Source of the DNA: Paenibacillus sp. MMS20-IR301
GTDB taxonomy: Bacteria > Bacillota > Bacilli > Paenibacillales > Paenibacillaceae
Assembly (NCBI RefSeq): GCF_032302195.1
Contig: NZ_CP135275.1
Location: 2,542,001-2,606,000, forward strand
Direction: 5' to 3'
Length of the DNA: 64,000 nt
The notes under the pieces are model-generated. The model saw only the letters and a program-made list of their open reading frames with translations. It searched no databases and was not told the DNA's origin. Of the stretch, positions 1 through 7,884 are shown piece after piece. The first letter of the stretch is position 1; each line of letters begins with the position of its first letter. The position numbers were made by a program, and so were the translations under genes.

Positions 1-577
1 ACATAATCAGAAAAATCAATGCGTTTAACAAGATTTCTTTGTAATACAATAGAACGGAAATACCAATCACAAATCCAACAATCAGGACGGATAAAATGAT
101 ATCTTCTAACTTCATCCGGAGTTTATCCATATCGAATGTGAACCCTTTACCTTTACGGTAAGTGAAGCTGAACACGGTAAATACCACTGCTGAAGTCAGC
201 AACTGAAGTAAATAACCGTTGCCCACATTGTTGTCAATCCGGGAAATGGAACCAAATACAAGCAGAACAATAATGGTCTGAATTACAGCAAAAACTGCAT
301 AACCTGATATCGTAGCGATAATAGATAGTATCAACGGCATCCTGACTACGGCCGAGAAAAACATAATAAAGATTAAAATCAATATGAGCGGTGAAACATT
401 TGACATCCCCAGTTCATTTCTTAACAAATAGCTTTGCAGATTGTTTAGCAAAATAACAAATAGTACCTGCCATATGTACCATTTCCATTTGAATCTGAAT
501 AGTGACATAATCAGGTAGTAAAGGGCTAACGTTTCTATTGTTGAGAAAAACATGAACCCCAGAGGTTCCCACGACAA
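1..577 (-). CDS. Polytopic membrane protein, C-terminus outside the window
   Basis: An open frame of 192 codons runs off the left edge of the window. It is almost entirely hydrophobic, with about five or six membrane segments and one short charged loop about 130-150 residues in. I chose the TTG at 577 because an AGGCGG ribosome binding site lies 9 bases upstream; an in-frame ATG at 553 has none. The topology resembles the N-terminal membrane input domain of AgrC/GHKL-type sensor kinases, but no diagnostic motif lies inside the window, so the function is unknown. The low-complexity hydrophobic composition makes any family call from this piece unsafe. Confidence 0.7.
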   Translation of the reverse strand, partial: MSWEPLGFMFFSTIETLALYYLIMSLFRFKWKWYIWQVLFVILLNNLQSYLLRNELGMSNVSPLILILIFIMFFSAVVRMPLILSIIATISGYAVFAVIQTIIVLLVFGSISRIDNNVGNGYLLQLLTSAVVFTVFSFTYRKGKGFTFDMDKLRMKLEDIILSVLIVGFVIGISVLLYYKEILLNALIFLIM

Positions 578-820
578 AATTCAACACCGCCTGACATAAT
601 TTTCATTCCAATCTAATTATATAACTGCTGATTAGTCCGCGTATACTATTTTGTTTACATTTTTCGACACTTATTATTTCGCTAACTATTTCACTTGGGG
701 CATATTTCATCCCTTCAGTTTCCTTATAACTAATTTCCTCTTTCTCCGCCATTGTGTAGCACATTACGCTCTCCCCGGCATTCTATATCAAGAAGCTTCA
801 TAGAAAGGGGTAGATCAAAA
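578..820. other. Divergent intergenic region
   Basis: This AT-rich stretch separates the leftward membrane gene from the small rightward gene at 821. A TATACT hexamer at 642-647 could be a -10 box, but no convincing -35 is placed 17 bases before it. I see no hairpin or gene here. Confidence 0.4.
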
Positions 821-1072
821 ATGGCTACACGTCAGACGGATTTGGTGTTGATTACCTGGAGCCGGAACCCGCTTGTTCCCGGATCAGCGCGCAGAATTAC
901 CGCCAGCCGGGTTATCGGTAATGCCGGGCCCTGCTTGCCCAGCCTGCGGGTAAACGGATTGCTCCGCACAGCACTCGCTTGTCTGCAGGATAATGATATC
1001 GGTTTCAAGATTATGTACAGCAAAAAAACTTCCAGCATTAGCGGATATGTATTGCTCCAGCGTAATTCATAG
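821..1072 (+). CDS. Small protein of unknown function (83 aa)
   Basis: This short gene has a good ribosome binding site (AAAGGGG, 9 bases before ATG 821) and is followed within 15 bases by a GC-rich hairpin with a T-run. Both support a real transcription unit. The product is basic, with several Arg residues in the first 30 positions, and has no signal peptide or membrane segment. I do not recognise the family. A frame further upstream is open to 752 but lacks a ribosome binding site. The opposite-strand frame over the same bases has no such signals. Confidence 0.5.
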   Translation: MATRQTDLVLITWSRNPLVPGSARRITASRVIGNAGPCLPSLRVNGLLRTALACLQDNDIGFKIMYSKKTSSISGYVLLQRNS

Positions 1073-1082
1073 GATTTGAAGG

Positions 1083-1108
1083 GAGGGCCGGCTTATGCCG
1101 GCTCTTTT
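1083..1108 (+). terminator. Intrinsic terminator after the 83-aa gene
   Basis: The GCCGGC arms pair around a TTAT loop and are extended by GAG/CTC. The rightward strand ends in CTTTT, which suits termination of the gene at 821-1072. Confidence 0.7.
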
Positions 1109-1144
1109 CAACGCAACTATATTAATGTAATCAGGAAGATGCTT

Positions 1145-1645
1145 TTACATTTCTGCCCAGGTTACATTCAGCTCGATGACGCCTTCTTGCGAGGCCAAAG
1201 ATCCGCCTATAATCGACCAGCTCTGCTTATTATCCTTCGTAGTGCCTTGAATAATCAGATTCTTATCATCGATGGTCTGTGCAGAATCACTCCCCAGCCT
1301 GGATGATAGATAATCCTTATAGAGCTTCGATACGGAATCCATACTTTCTTTTGTTGTGAAGATCAGAAGTGCTGCCTTCCTGCCCTCATTGTCTTCGGAA
1401 TGGGAGAGTGAGATCACTGCATCCTCCGGAAGCGGAAAATCCGCAGGCAGATTATCGGGAAGCCCCTTGTTCTCTCCGGCGTCAACGGGATCAGCTGTGT
1501 CCGGAGCATTCCCGGAGGCCGGCTGGGGAGCTGCCAAGGCCTGCACAGCCTCTGGGGCTGCATTCTCCCCTTCATTGCTGCAGGCACTAACACTAAATAC
1601 GGCTAACACCAAGGATAACATCAGGATCATTTTTTTAGTATACAA
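1145..1645 (-). CDS. Putative lipoprotein (166 aa)
   Basis: The N-terminus has two Lys residues, a hydrophobic stretch and a lipobox ending SVSAC, so it should be a lipid-anchored exported protein. An Ala/Pro/Glu-rich spacer follows, then a compact domain with no enzyme signature that I recognise. I place the start at TTG 1645 because AAGGAG lies 8 bases upstream; the GTG at 1654 overlaps that ribosome binding site and is too close. The gene converges on the small gene at 821. It is probably a secreted structural or sensory protein of unknown role. Confidence 0.75.
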   Translation of the reverse strand: MYTKKMILMLSLVLAVFSVSACSNEGENAAPEAVQALAAPQPASGNAPDTADPVDAGENKGLPDNLPADFPLPEDAVISLSHSEDNEGRKAALLIFTTKESMDSVSKLYKDYLSSRLGSDSAQTIDDKNLIIQGTTKDNKQSWSIIGGSLASQEGVIELNVTWAEM

Positions 1646-1869
1646 GTCCCTCACTCCTTAAGTTTGCTACGGCTTACACAACCTGTAAGATATGCATGCC
1701 TACCGGATAATACCCTATATGTTATTCCGCCAATCAGCTTTCTGTCCTAACAGGAGTGATTGTTATGGTCCAAGGGCTTTCCGCCGTAGTAAACTCGTAA
1801 ATTCCTACTCTTACCGTGCTGTTTCTGCTAAGATAGACTCCATATCCATGCAAAAGGAGTCATTAGCAG

Positions 1870-2466
1870 ATGTTCAATTCCAGAAACCGCAAGCAGCTCA
1901 AAAGATACAGCTTAATCCTCTTAGCTCTTATCATTTCGTTGTTAACCGCAGTTCTATCCAAACAAGAACCGGACAGTTATTCTGAACCGCTGAACACTCA
2001 TAAATTTCGCGAGGCTGAGGTGCTCTCGGTGACCGATGGTGATACCTTCAAAGTAAGGTCCGAAGATGGTTCGGTAGAGAAGGTCCGGCTTCTTCTTATT
2101 GATACTCCTGAGACCAAACGAGCCAATACATCGGTCCAGCCCTTCGGCCCTGAAGCCAGCGATTATTTGACAGAGCTTCTCACCGGGCAAACGGTCCAGC
2201 TGGAGAGTGATATGTCTGAGCGGGATCAATACGGGCGTATTCTGGCCTATGTGTACCTGGGGGATAAGATGGTAAATGAACTGATGCTCGCAGAAGGCCT
2301 GGCCCGAGTGGCCGTATACCCGCCGGATGTGAAATACGAAGCTCAGTTCAGGAGAATTGAGGAGCAGGCAAAGAGCGCGAAGCTCGGGGTTTGGAGCATT
2401 GACCATTATGTGACTGAACGGGGATTCAACTCTGCTGCTGCCACTGCCGTTCCCTCCTCCAACTGA
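1870..2466 (+). CDS. Membrane-anchored thermonuclease (SNase family)
   Basis: A staphylococcal-nuclease-like enzyme that should cleave DNA and RNA in a calcium-dependent way outside the cell. Residues 12-30 form a hydrophobic anchor or uncleaved signal. The nuclease core runs from about residue 48 to 178. It keeps TDGDT (Asp56, Asp58), the catalytic Arg73 in KVRLLL, Asp78 and Glu81 in IDTPET, and Arg123 in YGRILAY, matching the Arg35, Asp40, Glu43 and Arg87 set of the S. aureus enzyme. The start has AAAGGAG upstream. About 30 residues of Ala/Thr/Ser-rich tail follow. Apparently monocistronic. Confidence 0.92.
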   Translation: MFNSRNRKQLKRYSLILLALIISLLTAVLSKQEPDSYSEPLNTHKFREAEVLSVTDGDTFKVRSEDGSVEKVRLLLIDTPETKRANTSVQPFGPEASDYLTELLTGQTVQLESDMSERDQYGRILAYVYLGDKMVNELMLAEGLARVAVYPPDVKYEAQFRRIEEQAKSAKLGVWSIDHYVTERGFNSAAATAVPSSN

Positions 2467-2529
2467 AATACCCCGCCATCCGTCAGGACAGCAGGGCATT
2501 TTGTACATACAGGCCTTTATATGCTGGGC

Positions 2530-2742
2530 TTAGAATCCATCTTTTCTCGGGCCGGATTCGTAGCGTTCGCGGATTTCGAGATTCTTGGCATGGTTGTACA
2601 GGTCCAAAGCTATGATCCCTCTGCGCGCCAGCTTGACAACCAGAACGAATAAATAAATGCCCAGCCCCAGGCAGGTTAGCCAGATCAGAAGAATAAATAT
2701 GCTGAAGCCTCCAAAAAATAATGTATCATGATACGTTGACAT
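2530..2742 (-). CDS. Small membrane protein (70 aa)
   Basis: One long hydrophobic stretch (about residues 9-37) is followed by a charged, Arg- and Lys-rich cytoplasmic tail. I use ATG 2742 because AAGGG lies about 11 bases upstream; ATG 2766 is in frame but has no ribosome binding site. I recognise no family. It converges on the nuclease gene and is read from the same strand as the spore-surface-like gene that follows. Confidence 0.55.
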   Translation of the reverse strand: MSTYHDTLFFGGFSIFILLIWLTCLGLGIYLFVLVVKLARRGIIALDLYNHAKNLEIRERYESGPRKDGF

Positions 2743-2877
2743 TCCTCTCACAGCCCTTCTTCTCATGATATAAGTCTATATGCTGATCATACCGGGTTTG
2801 GGACATTTTGTATATGTATGGAAGCAACCCGCTGGGCTTAAGTCTCAACGGGTTGTTCCGCTAATACGGTATTTGGT

Positions 2878-3285
2878 TTAGCCGATAGAGGTGCCTGAGA
2901 ATGTAACAGGTCCCGTAACGCTGGCTGTATTCAGTAAAATATTCAGGCTGTTGTTCGCAACACCCAGGCTGTAGGCGTGATATCCGGCAGGTACATTTCT
3001 GTCCATAAAGGAAATGGTAATCGGCTGGATTGCAAGCAGGGCAAGCCCGCTGGAGCCCATATTAAAGATCGGCTGGCCGTCACGGTACATTGTAAATACT
3101 ACACTCGGGACACCAAGCGTTGTCTGGAAGCCAACGGAAGCACTCAGCAGGACAACGCCTGATGTAACAGTTGCAAGGCCAAACTGGGCCAAGAGCAGAT
3201 TGCCGGCCGGTGAAAGAATAGGAATCGAAACGGTCTGACTGCCCGTCGTCGCTGTACTGGCCCCTGTATCAATAATTATTGCCAT
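2878..3285 (-). CDS. Small BclA-C-terminal-like / jelly-roll protein (135 aa)
   Basis: The protein has no signal peptide. It is rich in Thr, Ser, Val, Leu and Gly in alternating beta-strand patterns, and ends with a region (YHAYSLGVANNSLNI) typical of the TNF/C1q-like jelly-roll domains on Bacillus and Paenibacillus exosporium and collagen-like surface proteins. It lacks the collagen Gly-X-Y stalk, so it would be a free-standing head-type protein. A strong GGAGAGGAGG ribosome binding site precedes ATG 3285. Spore-surface or aggregation function is inferred from family resemblance only. AACCCG/CGGGTT arms at about 2825-2853 lie just past the stop and may be a weak terminator. Confidence 0.55.
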   Translation of the reverse strand: MAIIIDTGASTATTGSQTVSIPILSPAGNLLLAQFGLATVTSGVVLLSASVGFQTTLGVPSVVFTMYRDGQPIFNMGSSGLALLAIQPITISFMDRNVPAGYHAYSLGVANNSLNILLNTASVTGPVTFSGTSIG

Positions 3286-3390
3286 TATTATTCCTCCTCT
3301 CCTGATTTCTGCTAATAGAATATGCCAGTGAGGAGCTATAGTTTGGACAAAATAGAGTATATTTCAAGCAAGACTAACAACAAATCTCTT

Positions 3391-3642
3391 TCATCTGTCC
3401 TCCTCTTTGCTATCAGGATTTAGCAGCGACTTGATCCTGGATACACGGTACTTCCTGATATATTCCTCCACTTCCGCCCACACCAGAAAGGCAATTCCCA
3501 CCCAAAGTGCCGCCTTGCTGAGCTTGCGCGGTTCTTCTCCGACATAGGTAAGCATGTTGTTAAACAGCTCACTAATATACCTGATTGCATACAGCAAGGC
3601 CGAGATAGTTATAAAAATCATTCCGCTTGTTCTTCTGCTCAT
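3391..3642 (-). CDS. Small membrane protein (83 aa)
   Basis: Two hydrophobic segments (about residues 8-25 and 45-60) are separated by a short polar loop, and a basic tail ends in a Glu/Asp-rich stretch. I choose ATG 3642, about 12 bases after AAAGGAG; ATG 3666 would place its ribosome binding site directly against the start codon. I recognise no family. Confidence 0.55.
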   Translation of the reverse strand: MSRRTSGMIFITISALLYAIRYISELFNNMLTYVGEEPRKLSKAALWVGIAFLVWAEVEEYIRKYRVSRIKSLLNPDSKEEDR

Positions 3643-3791
3643 TGCAATGTTTCGCTCCTTTATCATTTCCTCTTATTGGTATTTTAATGAATATAGGAAA
3701 TTTGACTAAGAAGCTTCTTAATTAGGATAGTAATAATAATCCATTTTTGATACACTAATTTGGGTTATCACGAATCTGGGGGAAATTATAC

Positions 3792-5129
3792 ATGTACACA
3801 AAAATAACTAGAATTGCTTTAGCAATGGCACTGCTGACGTTACCGGCAGCCTTAGCCGGATGTGGAGGATCTACTAACTCAGCACAGTCACAGACAGTCA
3901 CTTCTACACCTACACAGTCACCGACTGCCACTTCTACACAGTCACCGACTGCCACTTCTGCACAGTCACCGACTGCCACTTCTGCTCTGCAGGTTGAGGG
4001 TTTCTCAGTAAAGGATCAGACATTGGAATACCTGGAGCACTTCGGAACGAATACCTGGAATTCTGGACTATCTAAAGATCTTGCCGAGAAAATCCGGGTG
4101 ATAGCGAGAGAAAGCAACGGGGATAAATACACTTACCTGGAAATTGCAGATTCTATTGAAAAAGACGATATACAAAGTGTAAAGAAGCTCTACACAAAAA
4201 TAGGAGGAATTGTACCAGCGTCTGTGGAAAGCCGTTATCCTGATACAACGCTTACTTCAGCTCCAACAGAAGAACCGCCCTCTGCTGAAAGTGACGCTAA
4301 TCAAACGTATGCTGATTATGATCAAAAAAATATTGCTGACGCTCTTGCTACAGCCAAACTTTATTTAGATAAGGGAATCCCTGATGAGAGTAAAGACGAT
4401 GCTTTAGAAATTATTTTTAACGCCAGCTCATCAGCAATTAAAGAACACGAGAATAAGTTCAAGGAAATGGGATTTGCTATTCAAAAAGATGATCGCGCCA
4501 GTGTAAAGAAGCTGTATGATGAGCTATTGAAGTTATACTCTGGCAAGCAAACCACGGCTGTCAAAACAACGGCAACTCCAGAAACTGCAGCCGCACCTGA
4601 CGATATCATTCATCTCAAAGGTAAAAGTGATCAGGCAACTGATTTCTTCAATTTAAAAAGCGGCATTGCAATCGTAGAAGCAACCGATGCAGGCGATTCA
4701 AATTTCGTTATCTACCTTTACGATGAAACCGGAGCTTCCAAGGAAATGCTTGTAAATGAAATTGGACCCTACAAGGGAAAATCTCTAGTCGTCATTCCAG
4801 AAGACGGAAAATACATGCTGAATGTGGATTCAGATGGATCATGGAAGGCTGAAATTACACAATCCATACCAGATAATATAAAAAGCGCCCCGACTAAACT
4901 ATCCGGCAAAGGCAATGATGTTGTTTTTGCAAAACTGCAAAGTAAGCTGACCAAATTCACTTCCAAACATGTTGGAGAATCAAATTTTGTAGTCAAAGTA
5001 AATGATAGTTTCCTGCTGGTTAACGAGATTGGGAATTATTCCGGTTCTACAGCTGAGGCCATTAAATCTGACGGAGTTTATGTATTTGCCGTTGAAGCTG
5101 ATGGGCCATGGAGTATTGAGATCGAATAG
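3792..5129 (+). CDS. Lipoprotein with internal domain duplications (445 aa)
   Basis: A signal peptide ends in a lipobox with Cys24 (ALAGC), so this is an exported, lipid-anchored protein. Residues 33-65 are a Thr/Ser/Pro/Gln linker made of 8-residue repeats. Two helical modules follow (about residues 68-150 and 175-255), each ending in a similar xSVKKLYxxL segment. Two beta-rich modules come last (about 273-355 and 362-445), each carrying a NFV...LVNEIG..G signature and ending in W.xEI. The duplicated architecture suggests a surface-binding or scaffold protein. No catalytic motif is visible. It is followed by a strong terminator. Confidence 0.75.
   Translation: MYTKITRIALAMALLTLPAALAGCGGSTNSAQSQTVTSTPTQSPTATSTQSPTATSAQSPTATSALQVEGFSVKDQTLEYLEHFGTNTWNSGLSKDLAEKIRVIARESNGDKYTYLEIADSIEKDDIQSVKKLYTKIGGIVPASVESRYPDTTLTSAPTEEPPSAESDANQTYADYDQKNIADALATAKLYLDKGIPDESKDDALEIIFNASSSAIKEHENKFKEMGFAIQKDDRASVKKLYDELLKLYSGKQTTAVKTTATPETAAAPDDIIHLKGKSDQATDFFNLKSGIAIVEATDAGDSNFVIYLYDETGASKEMLVNEIGPYKGKSLVVIPEDGKYMLNVDSDGSWKAEITQSIPDNIKSAPTKLSGKGNDVVFAKLQSKLTKFTSKHVGESNFVVKVNDSFLLVNEIGNYSGSTAEAIKSDGVYVFAVEADGPWSIEIE
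3912..3983 (+). repeat. In-frame 24-bp tandem repeat, three copies
   Basis: The unit encodes TQSPTATS and is repeated three times almost perfectly (only the first base of the third copy differs) in the linker of the lipoprotein. It can change copy number by slippage and alter the stalk length. Confidence 0.9.
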
Positions 5130-5170
5130 GAAGCGGATGGTACATTCAAACTGCCTCCTTATGCAAATGA

Positions 5171-5213
5171 AAAAAACGATTGCTAACCCGGCTGAGGTAG
5201 CAATCGTTTTTTT
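5171..5213. terminator. Bidirectional intrinsic terminator
   Basis: AAAAAACGATTGCTA pairs with TAGCAATCGTTTTTTT around an 11-base loop. It terminates the rightward lipoprotein gene and the leftward carbohydrate operon that ends at 5224. Confidence 0.95.
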
Positions 5214-5223
5214 ATTTGCCGAT

Positions 5224-6114
5224 TCAGCAGCCTTTCATCCGCATCTCCCCGCCAGCCTCCTCCAGCTCCAGGAAAATTGGCCGCTCCTCCGGGGTCTGAT
5301 TCGGGGTATGAATCGCCAGCATCAGCTTCCCGTCAAAGGTCTCGAAGACCATGGCATGTCCGCCGTCATTCTGATAGAGCGCCTCTGGCTGATGAATCCA
5401 CGGGCCGGTAATCTCCCCGCTCGCTGAGCGGACGATGCCCAGTGCGTATCTATTATTAATGAAGCTGGCCCACAGCAGATACAGCACGCCTTCAGCGGAT
5501 CTGAACAGATAAGGTCCGTCTGTTACATAATTAATCTGATCCGGATACCGTGCGGATACAAACGGGGTTGTCCAAGGTGCTTCGGATGCCCGGAATAAAG
5601 TAACCGGCTCACCCATAGCACTCTTCAGATCCTCAGTCAGCCGCATTGCGCAGACCTCCCCGTCACCGGTTTGCTGCCACTCATGGCAGAAGATCATCCA
5701 GGGCTGGTTCCCTGCATCGACATACAGCGTCCCGTCCAGTGAGCTCCAGTCCTGCGGGGTCACAGGCCCTTCACTATGCGGCTTGAACGGGCCAAGCGGT
5801 TGGGGTGCCGTAAGAACAGCCGTGCCCAGCAGATCGTTATCCTTCCGCCGGAAAGTAGCAAACATGATGTATCCCTGCCCGTAAGCATACACCTCCGGTG
5901 CCCAGAAATTCCGCTCGGCATAGAAATCCGCCTCCGGGCGGAAGACCGGGAACGGTCCCTCCCAGTGCTCCAGATCCTTTCCTGTATATACATTGAATCC
6001 CGTGCCCCTGCCCCAGATATTGCTGTCAGTACTCCCATACAAATAGTAGATTCCCTGTTCTGCCGCCGGCAGCACAAACGGATCTCTAATCTGCAGGTTT
6101 TGATTATCAATCAT
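5224..6114 (-). CDS. Glycoside hydrolase family 43
   Basis: A five-bladed beta-propeller glycosidase of the GH43 type, which releases arabinose or xylose from hemicellulose side chains or oligosaccharides. There is no signal peptide, so it should act in the cytoplasm on imported sugars. Asp11 in IRDPF is the general base, and Asp127 in SSLDGTLY is the pKa-modulating Asp. At the usual general-acid position the protein has VTDGPYLF, that is Asp199 where many members have Glu; some GH43 subfamilies have this naturally. It is the last gene of the seven-gene operon and follows the six-hairpin glycosidase by 43 bases. AAAGGAG precedes ATG 6114. Confidence 0.87.
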   Translation of the reverse strand: MIDNQNLQIRDPFVLPAAEQGIYYLYGSTDSNIWGRGTGFNVYTGKDLEHWEGPFPVFRPEADFYAERNFWAPEVYAYGQGYIMFATFRRKDNDLLGTAVLTAPQPLGPFKPHSEGPVTPQDWSSLDGTLYVDAGNQPWMIFCHEWQQTGDGEVCAMRLTEDLKSAMGEPVTLFRASEAPWTTPFVSARYPDQINYVTDGPYLFRSAEGVLYLLWASFINNRYALGIVRSASGEITGPWIHQPEALYQNDGGHAMVFETFDGKLMLAIHTPNQTPEERPIFLELEEAGGEMRMKGC

Positions 6115-6157
6115 ACATAAGCTCTCCTTTCATGGTCTGGTCCAGTTCATCCGGAGC

Positions 6158-7807
6158 TTACCTGTATTCCGGAAATACCACTCCAATGTCACTGATGCTG
6201 CTGAATCCTCCGTCTGTATATTCAAGCTGTTCGTTGCCCTTAATAATGAACGGGAGGCTCTGCCCCAGATAGCTGATGCTTCCTTCAATTGTACGGACAC
6301 TCATTCCGATCAGCTTCTGCAGCCGCCCGCTCCGGTCTGTCACTACGCGGACGCCAAAGGGGAAGCACATGTATTCTGCCTGATCCCGGTAGATTACAGC
6401 TGTCTCCCGGTTTGTTAACAGCTCATAGACTGTGCCGTCCACCACCCGGCGGTAGCCGGTCTCATGGGCAAGCTCCCGGCCATGATCCATATTATATGGA
6501 AGCAATCCCGTAAACCACAGCTCTTCTCCGCCTGCCGGCAGGATGCCGCATAGCCGTTCAATATAGTCGAGCAGGCAGAGAATAGCCGGAGAATAGGTGT
6601 CTGTATAACCTTCTTCTCCTGTCCATGGGCTTAACGTCTGGCCGAAGCGCTTCATGCGGGATAATGCTGACAGTATGGGCTGCATCACCCAGGTCAGCTC
6701 GACATAACGGCCATGGTGCTCGAAGGCATGCGGCGCACGGATGATACTGAGGAAATTGGAGGACCCGGCCCAGGTATTATAGCTTGAGAAAGGGTCGAAC
6801 CTCGGGTCATCCATAGCAATGGAGGTGAAGGGATACTTCGCAAAAAACTTGCTGGTGTTCAGCAGGTAACGCCGGAGTGCCTGGTCAAAAAACTCCCGGT
6901 CGCCTACTTCACAGGCCAGCACCCGCAGCAGCACATCGGATTGCACCCGCACGAACCGGCCCTTCCGGTCCCGGTCATAGAAGAAGGCATCTGCTTCATC
7001 ATAGCAATGGCTGAAGAGGCTCTTCACACTCGCCACCGCCTTAGCGCTCCATTCCGCCCCGCTCACTCCAAGCTCACCGGCCATCCGCGACAGATACAGC
7101 CGCTGGCAATAGACATTCGCGGTCAGATCAGGTGCCAGCAAGGGCAGCAGCGGGGAATCCGGGTTAAACTGGGCAGCATCGTCCAGATGAGGTGTATCCG
7201 GAATATGCCAGAAGCGCGGGGACAGATCATGTCCGGTATCAAAGGTACAGAAGGCCTCCACACAGCCAGTCCCGCGGGTATCACGCCTGGTTGCCAGCCA
7301 ATCGTCAAACCGGCTCATGGCGTGATACATTCTGCTGAGAAAATTCCGGTCCCGGCCGTTCAGCACATAATGATTCCACACACTCCGGGCCAGCGGAGTG
7401 ACCATTTGAATCTGCCGGTAAGCCGGACCTGCCGGAGTAATTTTGTAAGGAATCAGCCCGTCCTCCCGCTGATAATCGGCGAACAGCAGAAACGTAGCTT
7501 CAGCAACATCCGGCATGAACCGTGACAGCAGCTCGCTGCTAATCGTCCCTGTACTTTCCAGCCAGCTTCCGCGGTAGACCCCTCCTTCATGCAGCACATG
7601 GCTGTTTCCGGTCATCGGAACGATACAATCCATGAGCTTATGCAGTGCAGAATAATAGACATCCTCCAGCTCTTCGGACGAAGCGGTGAAGGCTGTACCC
7701 GACTGCTTCCAGCGTTCTACAGAAAGAAGATCCTCTGTTTTTTTCAAAGTGCCCACCCGGTCTTCTATATTAATATCGCGAAGCCTCTTCAGCACCTCAC
7801 TGTTCAT
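6158..7807 (-). CDS. Six-hairpin ((alpha/alpha)6) glycosidase
   Basis: A 549-residue cytoplasmic protein whose central part has the helical-hairpin pattern and aromatic-rich motifs of the MGH1/GH63/trehalase-like superfamily, with phrases such as SYNTWAGSSNF, YVELTWVM and LWFTGLLPY. The first 100 residues and the last 80 are beta-rich, as in related enzymes. The substrate cannot be read from sequence; operon context with GH43 and a sugar ABC transporter points to an imported plant-derived oligosaccharide. I chose ATG 7807 because AGGAGGGG lies just upstream; the longer frame to 7846 lacks a site. Confidence 0.75.
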   Translation of the reverse strand: MNSEVLKRLRDINIEDRVGTLKKTEDLLSVERWKQSGTAFTASSEELEDVYYSALHKLMDCIVPMTGNSHVLHEGGVYRGSWLESTGTISSELLSRFMPDVAEATFLLFADYQREDGLIPYKITPAGPAYRQIQMVTPLARSVWNHYVLNGRDRNFLSRMYHAMSRFDDWLATRRDTRGTGCVEAFCTFDTGHDLSPRFWHIPDTPHLDDAAQFNPDSPLLPLLAPDLTANVYCQRLYLSRMAGELGVSGAEWSAKAVASVKSLFSHCYDEADAFFYDRDRKGRFVRVQSDVLLRVLACEVGDREFFDQALRRYLLNTSKFFAKYPFTSIAMDDPRFDPFSSYNTWAGSSNFLSIIRAPHAFEHHGRYVELTWVMQPILSALSRMKRFGQTLSPWTGEEGYTDTYSPAILCLLDYIERLCGILPAGGEELWFTGLLPYNMDHGRELAHETGYRRVVDGTVYELLTNRETAVIYRDQAEYMCFPFGVRVVTDRSGRLQKLIGMSVRTIEGSISYLGQSLPFIIKGNEQLEYTDGGFSSISDIGVVFPEYR

Positions 7808-7884
7808 CTCTTCCCCTCCTGTATCCTTAGCCTTCTCTACAGACAAGGAAGCAGACTGCCGGGGCAGCCTGCTTCCGGTGCATA

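Noticed and set aside
3912..3983. Regular 24-bp repeats considered as a CRISPR-like array
   Set aside because: There are no spacers; the repeats are in frame and encode TQSPTATS units of a linker.
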